This document shows, in pieces, positions 1 through 8,190 of a DNA stretch of 64,000 bases. Source of the stretch: Streptomyces sp. KL109B. Its GTDB lineage: Bacteria; Actinomycetota; Actinomycetes; Streptomycetales; Streptomycetaceae. Position numbers and translations under genes: made by a program. The notes beneath the pieces are model-generated. The model made no database searches. It was given only the letters and a program-made list of their open reading frames with translations, and was not told the DNA's origin. The stretch is taken from the NCBI RefSeq assembly GCF_030766935.1, contig NZ_JASERL010000017.1, positions 182,302-246,301 on the forward strand, written 5' to 3'. Each line of letters begins with the position of its first letter. The stretch's first letter is position 1.

Positions 1-57
1 ATCGTGGCGACGGCGCAGCGCACCCAGGAGTTCCTGCGGCGGCACGGCGCCGCGTAA
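1..57 (+). CDS. C-terminal end of an unknown protein (partial)
   Basis: The window opens inside a reading frame that runs 18 codons to a TAA at 55-57, ending ...FLRRHGAA. The composition suits a helical C-terminus, but nothing identifies the family. The rest of the gene lies outside the window. Confidence 0.45.
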   Translation: MVATAQRTQEFLRRHGAA

Positions 58-80
58 CCCGCCAGAAGCGAATCAGCAGT

Positions 81-111
81 TTTCCATCACTGATTGAAAC
101 ACTGATTGAAA
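81..111. promoter_or_regulatory. Probable TetR operator: palindrome plus direct repeat
   Basis: The 12-base word CACTGATTGAAA occurs twice head to tail (88-99 and 100-111). The first copy is also the right half of a near-perfect palindrome, TTTCCATCA-C-TGATTGAAA (81-99, one mismatch). The site lies directly upstream of the TetR-family gene in unusually AT-rich sequence, which fits an autoregulatory operator. Binding is inferred. Confidence 0.55.
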
Positions 112-141
112 AGTGTGCGGCGCCGTGCTGTCCTGGTGCGC

Positions 142-735
142 ATGCCCACCGACACCACACGGGCGGCACTGCTCGACGCCGCCGAGCGGCTCTTCCTCGC
201 GAAGGGGTACGAGCAGGTCTCCGTACGCGCGGTCAACGCGGCGGCGGGCATGAACCCGGCCGCCGTCCACTACCACTTCGGCACCAAGGAAGACCTCGTC
301 GCCGCCCTGTTGCAGAGCCGCCTCGGACCGCTGTGGGCGGGGCCGCTCGCGGACGTGGAGCGGCGGCTCGGCGAGGGGAGCGCCCCGCGCGTCGAGGAGT
401 TCGTCGACGTGCTGGTGCGGCCGCTCGACGAGCTGACGGGGACGCCGCACGGCCGCATGCTGCTGCACCTGCTGGCCCGCGTCGTACTGCGCCGCCGTGA
501 ACTCCCCTTCGACGCGCGGTGGTTCGGGCACGCCTCGTGGCGCGACCTGCTGTGCGCCGCACACCCCGACCTCTCACGGACCGAGGCCGCGCACCGCCTG
601 CGCATGACGTTCGACCTGCTGCTCCAGCTCTACGGTGAGCCCCAGTCGGCCACCGCCGAGCTCGGCGGCACCCCGCGTCCGCCCGTGGACACGGTCATCG
701 CCTTCGTCACGGCGGGCCTCAACGCCCGCCCCTGA
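142..735 (+). CDS. TetR/AcrR-family transcriptional regulator
   Basis: A 197-residue one-component regulator. Residues 1-50 form the three-helix TetR DNA-binding domain: ALLDAAERLFLAKGYEQVSVRAV, then the recognition segment ending in the hallmark AAVHYHFGTKEDLV. The rest is a variable helical ligand and dimer domain with no identifiable effector. I prefer ATG 142; a TTG at 106 in the same frame would begin inside the operator-like repeat. It lies 37 bases upstream of the ene-reductase gene on the same strand, so it probably controls that gene and itself. Membership of the family is clear; the ligand is unknown. Confidence 0.9.
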   Translation: MPTDTTRAALLDAAERLFLAKGYEQVSVRAVNAAAGMNPAAVHYHFGTKEDLVAALLQSRLGPLWAGPLADVERRLGEGSAPRVEEFVDVLVRPLDELTGTPHGRMLLHLLARVVLRRRELPFDARWFGHASWRDLLCAAHPDLSRTEAAHRLRMTFDLLLQLYGEPQSATAELGGTPRPPVDTVIAFVTAGLNARP

Positions 736-772
736 ACCCATCGTTGTCCCCCACCAGAGGAGTTGCACCGCC

Positions 773-2011
773 ATGAGCACAGCCGACTCCACCCGCACCA
801 CCACCCCCGACGTCCCCGACCTGCTCGCCCCGGCCAAGCTCGGCCCCCTCACCCTGCGCAACCGCGTCATCAAGGCGGCCACCTTCGAAGGTGTCACGCC
901 CGGCGCCCTGGTCAGCGACGAACTCATCGAATACCACCGGCGCCCCGCGGCCGGCGGCGTCGGCATGACGACCGTCGCGTACTGCGCCGTCGCCCCCGAG
1001 GGACGTACCGAACGCGACCAGATCCACATGCGCCCCGAAGCGGTGCCAGGACTGCGCCGCCTCACCGAGGCCGTGCACGCGGAGGGCGCCGCGATCTCCG
1101 CGCAGATCGGGCACGCGGGACCCGTCGCCGACCCGGTCTCCAACGGTCTGCCCGCGCTCGCGCCCAGCCGCTTCCTCAACCTCCAGGCCCTCCGCTTCGC
1201 CCGCCCCGCCACCCGCGAGGACATCGCCCGCGTCACCCGCGCCCACGCCCGCGCGGCCCGCATCGCCGTCGAGGCCGGGTTCGACGCGGTGGAGATCCAC
1301 CTCGGGCACAACTACTTCGCCAGCTCGTTCCTCAGCCCGAAACTCAACAAGCGCAAGGACGAGTACGGTGGCACGCTCGCGGGCCGCGCCAAGGTGGCCC
1401 GGGGCGTGGCACGGGCGGTGCGCGACGAGGTCGGCGACGAGATCGCAGTCACCGCCAAACTCAACATGGACGACGGGGTGTCCGGCGGCATCTGGCTCGA
1501 CGAGAGCCTGCGCACGGCCGCCTGGCTGGAGGAGGACGGCAGCGTCGACGCCCTCGAACTCACCGCAGGAAGCTCCCTGTTGAACCCCATGTACCTGTTC
1601 CGCGGCGGCGCGCCCGTGCGGCAGTTCGCGGCGACGTTCCCGCAGCCCCAGCGGTTCGGCATCGAGCGCGTCGGCAAGAAGTTCATCCGCGCCTACCCCT
1701 ACGAGGAGGCGTTCCTGCTGCCCTCGGCACGTCAGTTCCGCGCCGCCCTCAAGCTGCCGCTGATCCTGCTCGGCGGCGTCGCCGACCGGGAGACCGCCGA
1801 ACAGGCCATGACCGAGGGCTTCGAGTTCGTGGCGATGGCCCGCGCGCTGCTGCGCGAACCCGACCTCGTCAACCGCTTCGCCGAGGACCGCGCGGCCGGC
1901 CGCCCCAGCCACTCGCTGTGCATCCACTGCAACCGCTGCATGCCCACCATCTACACCGGGACACGCTGCGTCCTGATCGAACCGGAACCCTTCCACGCGC
2001 GCGGCCACTGA
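773..2011 (+). CDS. NADH:flavin oxidoreductase, Old Yellow Enzyme / dienoyl-CoA reductase-like
   Basis: A 412-residue FMN-dependent TIM-barrel oxidoreductase of the OYE superfamily, expected to reduce activated C=C bonds or an enal-type compound. Visible motifs are the N-terminal LLAPAKLGPLTLRNRVIKAA, the HxGxxY-type active-site strand VEIHLGHNYFASSFLSP, KRKDEYGG, and the phosphate-binding LLGGVADRETAEQAM. Near the C-terminus CIHCNRC...C resembles the iron-sulfur ligands of 2,4-dienoyl-CoA reductases, but with spacing C-x2-C-x2-C-x9-C, shorter than usual. The flavin/NAD domain of full dienoyl-CoA reductases is absent. AGAGGAG at 756-762 supports ATG 773 over upstream in-frame codons. Probably co-transcribed with the TetR gene. 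Confidence 0.88.
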   Translation: MSTADSTRTTTPDVPDLLAPAKLGPLTLRNRVIKAATFEGVTPGALVSDELIEYHRRPAAGGVGMTTVAYCAVAPEGRTERDQIHMRPEAVPGLRRLTEAVHAEGAAISAQIGHAGPVADPVSNGLPALAPSRFLNLQALRFARPATREDIARVTRAHARAARIAVEAGFDAVEIHLGHNYFASSFLSPKLNKRKDEYGGTLAGRAKVARGVARAVRDEVGDEIAVTAKLNMDDGVSGGIWLDESLRTAAWLEEDGSVDALELTAGSSLLNPMYLFRGGAPVRQFAATFPQPQRFGIERVGKKFIRAYPYEEAFLLPSARQFRAALKLPLILLGGVADRETAEQAMTEGFEFVAMARALLREPDLVNRFAEDRAAGRPSHSLCIHCNRCMPTIYTGTRCVLIEPEPFHARGH

Positions 2012-2165
2012 GCCCGGGTACGTGACTCGGCGGGCGCGCGGCGCGGCTACTTCCGCCGGAACAGGTGGTGCCGCACGCCCGCCGTGCGGCTCGGCGCCAC
2101 GTCGAGGCGGAAGCGGTCGAGGAGCTCGTCCGGGGAGCCCCGGAGCCGGGAGCCCACGCCGAGTG

Positions 2166-2882
2166 TCACGCCGTCTCCGCGGCCTTGGCCTTCGGCTCCG
2201 CCGGCTTGCTCTCGGCCGCCTTGTCCTGGCCCGCCTTGGTGTCCGTGGCGGCGGGGGAGGCGACGTAGAAGACCGAGCGCTTCTGACGGGTGCGCTCGGC
2301 GCGCGCCTTGGCGACCAGGGCCTCCAGCGTGTTGCGGACGACCTTGATGTTGAACTCCCGCTTGGGGTGCGCCTTTTGCAGCGTCGTGGTGATCTCGGCG
2401 GCGGACCGCGGGGAGGTCTCGGCGCCCAGCTGGGACACGATGAGGTCGACCAGCGTGCCACTCTGCTGCCCGGACTTCTTGACGGTCGGGGTGACGGTCT
2501 TGGCGGGGGCGGCGGACTTGGTGGCCTTGGCCGCGGCGGCCGGCGTCTCGCGGGCCTTCTTCGACTGCGGGGCCTTCGAGGCCTTCGGGGACTTGGGGGC
2601 GACCGCCTTCTCGCGGGTCTGCTGGCGCGGCACCTTGCCCGCCGCCCGGCCGACGGCCTTCGCGGCGGTGGGTGCGGGGGTGGGCGGGAGTTCGCCGCTG
2701 CTCAGGGACTTCAACATGCTTTCCAGGAGGGCGCGATTCTCCTCGAGCGTCCCCAACTCGGCCTGCAGAGCGGCGATTTCCTCGCTGATCCGCTTCAACT
2801 CGTTCTCGTTGTGCGCCAGATCGTCCGCGATCCGGTCCGCGTAGCGGGACTTGAGCTCGGCCTGGGGTGTGGTGTCCGACAT
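2166..2882 (-). CDS. Coiled-coil protein with Lys/Ala/Pro linker and winged-helix-like C-terminus
   Basis: A 238-residue protein of unknown role. Residues 1-65 form a strongly charged heptad-repeat helix with a hydrophobic leucine pattern. Residues 70-140 are a basic Lys-Ala-Pro-rich linker. Residues 145-215 resemble a small winged helix (LVDLIVSQLGAE...AAEITTTLQKAHP...IKVVRNTLEALVAKARAERT). The tail is again low in complexity. This layout suits a nucleoid- or DNA-associated regulator, but no family is recognised with certainty. I chose ATG 2882 (MSDTTPQAEL) over an upstream ATG at 2903. It is transcribed convergently with the ene-reductase and preceded by a GT-rich simple repeat. Confidence 0.7.
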   Translation of the reverse strand: MSDTTPQAELKSRYADRIADDLAHNENELKRISEEIAALQAELGTLEENRALLESMLKSLSSGELPPTPAPTAAKAVGRAAGKVPRQQTREKAVAPKSPKASKAPQSKKARETPAAAAKATKSAAPAKTVTPTVKKSGQQSGTLVDLIVSQLGAETSPRSAAEITTTLQKAHPKREFNIKVVRNTLEALVAKARAERTRQKRSVFYVASPAATDTKAGQDKAAESKPAEPKAKAAETA

Positions 2883-2916
2883 GGTGGCTCGCTTTCGTGG
2901 CAAGGAGTGATCTGTC

Positions 2917-2956
2917 GGTGTACGTGCGTGTGCGTGCGTGTGTGTGCACGTGTGCT
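2917..2956. repeat. GT-rich simple repeat upstream of the coiled-coil gene
   Basis: About 40 bases alternate G/T and C with several CGTG steps. It sits in the 171-base gap upstream of the 2882 start, where its promoter should be. Alternating purine-pyrimidine tracts are length-variable; any regulatory effect is inference. Confidence 0.5.
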
Positions 2957-3053
2957 GTAGGGCCGGATGGTACTCACCCGGGTACCCATCATGTGGCCCG
3001 TCAGCACAGATCGGTCTCCTTTTACGGTAGGGGAGTTGACGTGTTGACGCGCC

Positions 3054-3848
3054 CTACGCCTTGCGTCCGATGCCACCGAAACTGCTGACCGGGTCCGGGA
3101 GTTCACCGTCGTCACCCTCGGCGCGCCACTGGGACACCGAGGTCAGACCGGGTTCCACCAGGTCGAATCCGTCGAAGAAGCGGCCGATCTCCTCCGGTGT
3201 GCGGTTGGTCCGCGGGTTGTCACTCGTGCTGTTCCACTGCTCCACCATCGCGCGAGTGGCCTCGGGGTGGTACACCTCCGTGCTGTCGCACAGCACCAGG
3301 TGACTGCCGGCGGGCAGCGCGCTCTTCAGCTCCTCGACGAGTCCGTAGGCCCGCTCGTCGGTGACATGGGCGACCACGCCGAGCAGCATCAGGGCGACCG
3401 GACGGCCGAAGTCCAGCGTCCGCCCGGCCTGCCGGAGGATGTCGGCGGGGTTCCGCAGATCGGCCTCGATGTAGTCGGTGGCCCCCTGCGGAGTGCTGGT
3501 CAGCAGGGCCTCCGCGTGCCGCAGCACGACCGGGTCGTGGTCCACGTACACGATGCGCGCCGTCGGATCGTGCCGCTGCGCCACGTCGTGCGTGTTGTCG
3601 ATGGTGGGAAGGCCGGTGCCGATGTCGAGGAACTGCCCGATGCCCGCCTCCCGCACGAGGTACGAGACGGTGCGCGCGAGGAAGTCGCGCTGGGCCCGCG
3701 CCACGTGCACGATCTCCGCGTTGACCTGCTGAATCGCGTCACCGACCTGGCGGTCGATCTCGTAGCAGTCCTTGCCGCCGAGCCAGTAGTTCCAGATACG
3801 GGCCGAATGCGGTGCGTCACTGTCGATCAGCGGACGGTCCTGGGGCAC
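3054..3848 (-). CDS. SAM-dependent methyltransferase, DUF574 / Methyltransf_19 type
   Basis: A 264-residue protein of the actinobacterial DUF574 methyltransferase family, often present in many copies in Streptomyces. Diagnostic features are the N-terminal DSDAPHSARIWNYWLGGKDCYEIDR (split motif SARIWNYWLGGKDCY), the SAM-binding FLDIGTGLPT, the acidic strand IVYVDHDPVV, and LMLLGVVAHV in the centre. The C-terminal part carries the family pattern NRTPEEIGRFFDGFDLVEPGL. The natural substrate of this family is unknown. It is a single gene on the minus strand with the GntR gene divergent, 305 bases away. Confidence 0.9.
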   Translation of the reverse strand: MPQDRPLIDSDAPHSARIWNYWLGGKDCYEIDRQVGDAIQQVNAEIVHVARAQRDFLARTVSYLVREAGIGQFLDIGTGLPTIDNTHDVAQRHDPTARIVYVDHDPVVLRHAEALLTSTPQGATDYIEADLRNPADILRQAGRTLDFGRPVALMLLGVVAHVTDERAYGLVEELKSALPAGSHLVLCDSTEVYHPEATRAMVEQWNSTSDNPRTNRTPEEIGRFFDGFDLVEPGLTSVSQWRAEGDDGELPDPVSSFGGIGRKA

Positions 3849-4153
3849 GAGTCGCTCCGATGCGTCGGTGGGTGGGCGTGGGGTGGCTGTGCGAGTGGGT
3901 GTGTCAACCAGGGTAATTCATGGGGGAGTTGGAGCGGGCGCGGGAGGGGGCGCCGGGGGTTCGGTGGTGTGGCGGCGCGGGCGGAGCGCGGTGGCGGTGG
4001 GCCGTGCCGTGACCGGCGTTGCCGCCGATGGTGTGCACTCCGCCGCAGGTCAGACGTTTATGCAGGTCGGACGGGGTGGCGTAACACCCGCGAAACATAA
4101 GAAGGCGTACGGTCTGCCGTCACACGAAGCGCGGAGGCGGAGAAGGGACTGGC
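3849..4153. other. Divergent intergenic region (305 bases)
   Basis: This gap lies between the divergent methyltransferase and GntR genes and contains no convincing reading frame. It is GC-rich and G-strand biased around 3920-4000. It ends in a less GC-rich stretch (4080-4110) likely to hold the GntR promoter. The only clear structure is the direct repeat at 4045-4073, listed separately. Confidence 0.6.
4045..4073. promoter_or_regulatory. Direct repeat, possible GntR operator
   Basis: GCAGGTCAGACG (4045-4056) and GCAGGTCGGACG (4062-4073) differ at one base and start 17 bases apart. They lie about 80 bases upstream of the GntR start, so autoregulation is plausible. GntR/HutC sites are more often palindromic, which weakens the assignment. 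Confidence 0.35.
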
Positions 4154-4879
4154 ATGGAGCACGGTGACGGGACGCGGGCCGATCGGGCACGCCGCGTCGC
4201 CGACGTACTGCGGCAGCGGATCGTCGACGGCGCGTACGAGGGCGTACTGCCCGACGAGCGCGACCTGGGCCGCTCCCTCGGAGCCACCCGGAACGCCGTG
4301 CGCGAGGCCCTGAACCTGCTGCGGGACGAAGGGGTCGTCACCCGGCGGCGCGGCATCGGCACCCTCGTCACAGGACACAAGGCCGGGCACGGACTCGACC
4401 GGCTCGTGGGCCTCGCCGAGGAGTTGACCGCGTACGGCACCGTCACCAACGAGGTGCGCGAGGCACGTGTCGTGCCGCACGCGCCACCCGCGATCACCCA
4501 GCGCCTCGACCTGCCGGAGCGCTCCGAGGCGGTCTACATCGAGCGCCTGAGATGCCTCGACGGCACCCCGCTCTCCCTCGACTCGACCTGGCTCGCCCCC
4601 GACATCGGCCGCCCGCTGCTCGACCGCCACCTCGCCGGACGCGATCTGTTCGCGCTCATCGAGGAGACCAGCGGCACCCGGCTCGGCAGCGCCGAGGTCA
4701 CCGTGCACGCCGTCACCGCCGACCCGGACACCGCGCGCCTGCTGCACATCGCGGAGGGCGCCGCCCTCTTCACCATCGACCGGCTGACCCGGCTCGCGGA
4801 CGGCCGCCCCGTCGACGCCGAGTCACTGCGAGTGCGCGCCGACCGGTTCGCCCTGCGGGCCGTCCTGCCGAGGGACTAG
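4154..4879 (+). CDS. GntR-family regulator, HutC/UTRA type
   Basis: A 241-residue regulator. Residues 8-75 are a GntR winged helix (VADVLRQRIVDGAYEG, LPDERDLGRSLGATRNAVREALNLLRDEGVV, RRRGIGTLV). Residues 85-240 form the UTRA ligand domain (LPERSEAVYIERLRCLDGTPLSLDSTWL; AALFTIDRLTRLADGRPVDAESLRVRADRF), which binds small molecules. It ends 41 bases before a TauE/SafE transporter gene on the same strand and probably controls it as one operon; the inducer may be the transported compound. The family call is firm and the ligand unknown. Confidence 0.9.
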   Translation: MEHGDGTRADRARRVADVLRQRIVDGAYEGVLPDERDLGRSLGATRNAVREALNLLRDEGVVTRRRGIGTLVTGHKAGHGLDRLVGLAEELTAYGTVTNEVREARVVPHAPPAITQRLDLPERSEAVYIERLRCLDGTPLSLDSTWLAPDIGRPLLDRHLAGRDLFALIEETSGTRLGSAEVTVHAVTADPDTARLLHIAEGAALFTIDRLTRLADGRPVDAESLRVRADRFALRAVLPRD

Positions 4880-4920
4880 CGACACAGGGACAGAGGAACA
4901 GAAGGACTGAGGAAGCACAC

Positions 4921-5682
4921 ATGACCCTGGACACGACACACCTCGCACTCCTGGCGGTGGCCGGGCTGCTCGGCGGCATCGGGATCACCGCGCTCGGGCC
5001 CGGCGGCGTGCTGCCCACCATCGGCCTGTTCCTGTTCTCCGGCCTGACGCCCTCGGGCGTCGCGGGCACCGCGATCGTCACGCACGTCGCGACGGGCCTG
5101 CTCGGCACGGCCGCGTACGCGCGCTCGGGGCAGCTCCGGGAACCCGGCACCCGCCGCGTCGCCGCGACGCTCGCAGGCGCCGCGCTGGTGGGTGCGCCGC
5201 TGGGCGTGCTGTGCAACACCCTTGTCGCGGGGCGTGGCTTCGGGATCCTGCTGGCCTGCGCGGTCGTCGTCACCGGCGTCCTGGTGTGGGTGCGCGACCG
5301 CCGTGCCCCGCGGGAGTCCGAACGCGCGAGCATCCCCCTCGGCCGCACGGCCCTGATCGGCGGCGTCGTCGCGGTCGTGGCGGGCCTCTTCGGGCTCGGC
5401 GGGCCCATGCTGAGCGTGCCCCTGCTCGTCGTCGCCGGCCTGCCAGTCCTGTCGTCCCTGGCCGCCGCGCAGGCCCAGTCGATCGTCATCGCGAGCGTGG
5501 GCACGGTCGCGTACGTGCTCCACGGCGACGTCGACTGGGCGCTCGCGGCCCTGGTGGGCGTGCCGGAACTGGCCGGCGTCCTCATCGGCTGGCGCATCGC
5601 CCACGCCATCCCGGCCCGGCGCCTGAAGTACGCGATGGTCGCGTTCCTGCTGGCGTCGGCGCCGTTCCTGGCGTTGCACTAG
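4921..5682 (+). CDS. TauE/SafE-family anion transporter
   Basis: A 253-residue integral membrane protein with about eight hydrophobic segments in two similar halves. The first begins LLGGIGITALGPGGVLPTIGLF and the second VVAVVAGLFGLGGPMLSVPLL. The paired GxGGG-like turns typify the TauE/SafE (DUF81) family, which exports sulfite, sulfoacetate or related organic anions. A GAGGAA ribosome site lies just before ATG 4921. It is probably co-transcribed with the GntR regulator. The substrate cannot be read from sequence; its stop is only 22 bases from the convergent GH31 stop. Confidence 0.85.
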   Translation: MTLDTTHLALLAVAGLLGGIGITALGPGGVLPTIGLFLFSGLTPSGVAGTAIVTHVATGLLGTAAYARSGQLREPGTRRVAATLAGAALVGAPLGVLCNTLVAGRGFGILLACAVVVTGVLVWVRDRRAPRESERASIPLGRTALIGGVVAVVAGLFGLGGPMLSVPLLVVAGLPVLSSLAAAQAQSIVIASVGTVAYVLHGDVDWALAALVGVPELAGVLIGWRIAHAIPARRLKYAMVAFLLASAPFLALH

Positions 5683-5704
5683 GGAATGGGAGAGTGACGG
5701 GGCG

Positions 5705-7951
5705 TCAGAGTTCCTTCACGGTCACCGTCGCCTCCGCGCGCCCCTCCTCGACCGACACCGCCACCGCGCGCGACGAGCCGTCCCGCACCACCCGGTACGT
5801 CGCGGCCACGTCGCCGTGCGGATCGGGCACCGACACCGTCACGTCCGCCGCGTCCGGAGTGACCAGCAGCGTCAGTGCGTCGAGCCAGTCGCCGTCCGGG
5901 CGGGAGTCGTCCGCGCCCATCGGGACGACCGCGCCGGGACGCACGTACAGGGGGAGGCTGTCGAAGCCGTGGGATTCGCGGCGCCAGGCCGGGCCCTCGA
6001 CCCGTTCGCCGGTGAGGAGATGCGTCCACGTGCCCTCGGGAACGTAGAACTCCACGTCCCCGTCGGCGGAGAACACCGGTGCCACCAACAGGTCGGGGCC
6101 GAGCATGTACTGGCGGTCGAGGGTGCGGGCCGTGGGGTCGGCGGGGAAGTCGAGCAGCATCGGGCGCATTAGTGGCACGCCCGTCGTGTGGGCCTCGACC
6201 GCGGCCCCGTACAGGTACGGCATGAGGCGGTGCTTGAGGCGCGTGAAGCGTCGTGTCACGTCGACCGCCTCCTCGCCGAACTCCCATGGCACGCGGTACG
6301 AGGACGAGCCGTGCAGGCGGCTGTGGGAGGAGAGGAGGCCGAAGGCGAGCCAGCGTTTGAAGACGGCCGGGTCGGGGGTGCCCTCGAAGCCGCCGATGTC
6401 GTGCGACCAGAAGCCGAAGCCGGAGAGCGACAGGGACAGCCCGCCGCGCAGCGACTCGGCCATCGCGCCGAACGACGACCAGCAGTCGCCGCCCCAGTGC
6501 ACCGGGAACTGCTGGCCGCCCGCGGTGGCCGAGCGGGCGAACAGGACGGACTCGCCGCGGCCCCGCTCCTTCTCCAGGAGATCGAAGACGACCTCGTTGT
6601 AGAGGTGCGTGTAGTAGTTGTGCATGCGCTCCGGGTCGGAGCCGTCGTGCCAGACGACGTCGGTGGGGATGCGCTCGCCGAAGTCCGTCTTGAAGCAGTC
6701 GACCCCCTGGTCGAGCAGCACCTTGAGCTTCGCGCGGAACCACTCGCGGGCGTCCGGGTTCGTGAAGTCGACGAGCGCCATGCCCGCCTGCCACAGGTCC
6801 CACTGCCAGATGTCACCGCGCGGGGTCTTCACCAAGTAGCCGTGCGCCGCGGCCTCGTCGAACAGGGCCGACTTCTGCGCGATGTACGGGTTGATCCACA
6901 CGGAGACGCGCAGTCCGCGCTCCTTGAGGCGGGCCAGCATGCCCACCGGGTCGGGGAAGACCGCCGGGTCCCACTCGAAGTCCGACCACTGGTATTCGCG
7001 CATCCAGAAGCAGTCGAAGTGGAAGACGCTCAGCGGGATGTCGCGTTCCGCCATGCCGTCCACGAACCGCGTGACCGTCTCCTCGTCGTACGACGTGGTG
7101 AACGACGTCGTCAGCCACAGGCCGAACGACCAGGCGGGCGGCAGCGCCGGGCGGCCGGTGAGCGCGGTGTAGCGGCGCAGCACGTCCTTGGGGGTGGGGC
7201 CCGCGACCACGTAGTACTCGATGGACTGGTCCTCGACGCTGAACTGCATCTGGCCGACCGACTCCGAGCCGATCTCGTAGGAGACCCTGCCCGGGTGGTT
7301 CACGAACACGCCGTATGCGCCCGAGGGGGAGACGTGCAGGCTGAACGGGACGTTCTTGTAGGCCTGTTCGCTGCTCGTGCCGCCGTCGGCCTGCCACATG
7401 TCGACGACCTGGCCGTTCCGCACGAACGGCGTGAAGCGCTCGCCGAGGCCGTAGACCTGCTCGCCGACGCCGAGTGACAGCTGCGCCGCCATGTGGTGCG
7501 CGCCGTCGCCCGTACGGAAGAACGCGGCGCCCTTGCGGCCCGATGAGGCGACCTCGCGGCCTTCCGCGTCGCGGAACGACAGCTGCCAGGGCGCGGCCTC
7601 GTCGAGGTGCACGGAGAGCGGTCCGTTCGACAGCTCGACGCGCGTGCCCTCGCGGCGCACGGTCCCGGTGCCGCAGTCCGCGCCGGAGTCCTCGCCCGGG
7701 AGCCGGAAGTCGGGTCCGGGGTGCCGCTTGCCCGCGTGATGGGTGACGCGGACGCCGATGACGCCCTCGGCGGGGGTGAAGCAATCGACGGTCAGCAAGG
7801 GGGAGTTGAGGGTGTCGCCGCGCCGCTCGATCCGCTTGACGGCGGCGAACGCGGTGAAACGGTCGGCGTCGACGCGCAGGTCACGGACCTCGGTGGCGTA
7901 CGAGGCCTGGACCCCGTCGCGCATCAGCCAGAAGCCGTCGGTGAACTTCAT
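5705..7951 (-). CDS. yicI: GH31 alpha-xylosidase, YicI type
   Basis: A 748-residue cytoplasmic glycoside hydrolase with no signal peptide. It matches the YicI layout: N-terminal beta domain beginning KFTDGFWLM, a central (beta/alpha)8 barrel, and C-terminal beta domains. The nucleophile Asp lies in DCFKTDFGERIP, and the acid/base Asp in HWGGDCWSSFGAMAESLRGG. SGFGFWSHDIGGFEG follows, as in alpha-xylosidases that release terminal alpha-1,6-xylose from isoprimeverose or xyloglucan oligosaccharides. GAGG six bases upstream favours ATG 7951 over the adjacent ATG 7954. It is divergent from the sugar ABC/GH1 operon and shares LacI-type operators with it. Other GH31 activities cannot be excluded. Confidence 0.92.
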   Translation of the reverse strand: MKFTDGFWLMRDGVQASYATEVRDLRVDADRFTAFAAVKRIERRGDTLNSPLLTVDCFTPAEGVIGVRVTHHAGKRHPGPDFRLPGEDSGADCGTGTVRREGTRVELSNGPLSVHLDEAAPWQLSFRDAEGREVASSGRKGAAFFRTGDGAHHMAAQLSLGVGEQVYGLGERFTPFVRNGQVVDMWQADGGTSSEQAYKNVPFSLHVSPSGAYGVFVNHPGRVSYEIGSESVGQMQFSVEDQSIEYYVVAGPTPKDVLRRYTALTGRPALPPAWSFGLWLTTSFTTSYDEETVTRFVDGMAERDIPLSVFHFDCFWMREYQWSDFEWDPAVFPDPVGMLARLKERGLRVSVWINPYIAQKSALFDEAAAHGYLVKTPRGDIWQWDLWQAGMALVDFTNPDAREWFRAKLKVLLDQGVDCFKTDFGERIPTDVVWHDGSDPERMHNYYTHLYNEVVFDLLEKERGRGESVLFARSATAGGQQFPVHWGGDCWSSFGAMAESLRGGLSLSLSGFGFWSHDIGGFEGTPDPAVFKRWLAFGLLSSHSRLHGSSSYRVPWEFGEEAVDVTRRFTRLKHRLMPYLYGAAVEAHTTGVPLMRPMLLDFPADPTARTLDRQYMLGPDLLVAPVFSADGDVEFYVPEGTWTHLLTGERVEGPAWRRESHGFDSLPLYVRPGAVVPMGADDSRPDGDWLDALTLLVTPDAADVTVSVPDPHGDVAATYRVVRDGSSRAVAVSVEEGRAEATVTVKEL

Positions 7952-8030
7952 CATCTTCCTCGCGGTAGGTGCCTGTAGACCGCATTTGAGCTGACGGACT
8001 TCCAAAGATCAAGAGGTCGGAGCGAAGAAT

Positions 8031-8048
8031 TGTCGAAGCGCTTCGACA
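8031..8048. promoter_or_regulatory. LacI-family operator (perfect 18-base palindrome)
   Basis: TGTCGAAGCGCTTCGACA reads identically on both strands and has the central GCGC step typical of LacI/CebR operators in Streptomyces. It lies 80 bases upstream of the yicI start and 143 bases upstream of the binding-protein gene, so it can control both. No LacI gene is adjacent; the nearest, at 37 kb, faces different operators. Confidence 0.75.
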
Positions 8049-8107
8049 TGGCAATCACGGCATGTATCAGGTCGTGTACGAGTCATGAAGTGTTGCCGTG
8101 GGTCTGG

Positions 8108-8125
8108 TGTCGAAGCGCTTGATGA
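8108..8125. promoter_or_regulatory. Second, imperfect LacI-family operator
   Basis: TGTCGAAGCGCTTGATGA repeats the left arm and centre of the 8031 palindrome exactly and degenerates on the right. It is 77 bases (about seven helical turns) from the first site and closer to the transporter operon. Two operators on one face of the helix would suit cooperative or looping repression, which is inferred. Confidence 0.65.
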
Positions 8126-8190
8126 CGTATTAGTCATGGCGGAAAACAAACGCGCTCAGCGCGGCCACCTCCAAGGCTTGGGCATCCACC

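Noticed and set aside
719..2461. A 580-codon open frame on the minus strand opposite the ene-reductase.
   Set aside because: It is the high-GC antisense shadow of the OYE gene: Arg/Pro/Ala-rich ends, no ribosome site and no family motifs, while the plus strand has clear catalytic motifs.
2917..2956. The GT-rich repeat as a CRISPR-like or att element.
   Set aside because: It has no spacers, no flanking repeats and no integrase; it is a simple dinucleotide-type tract.
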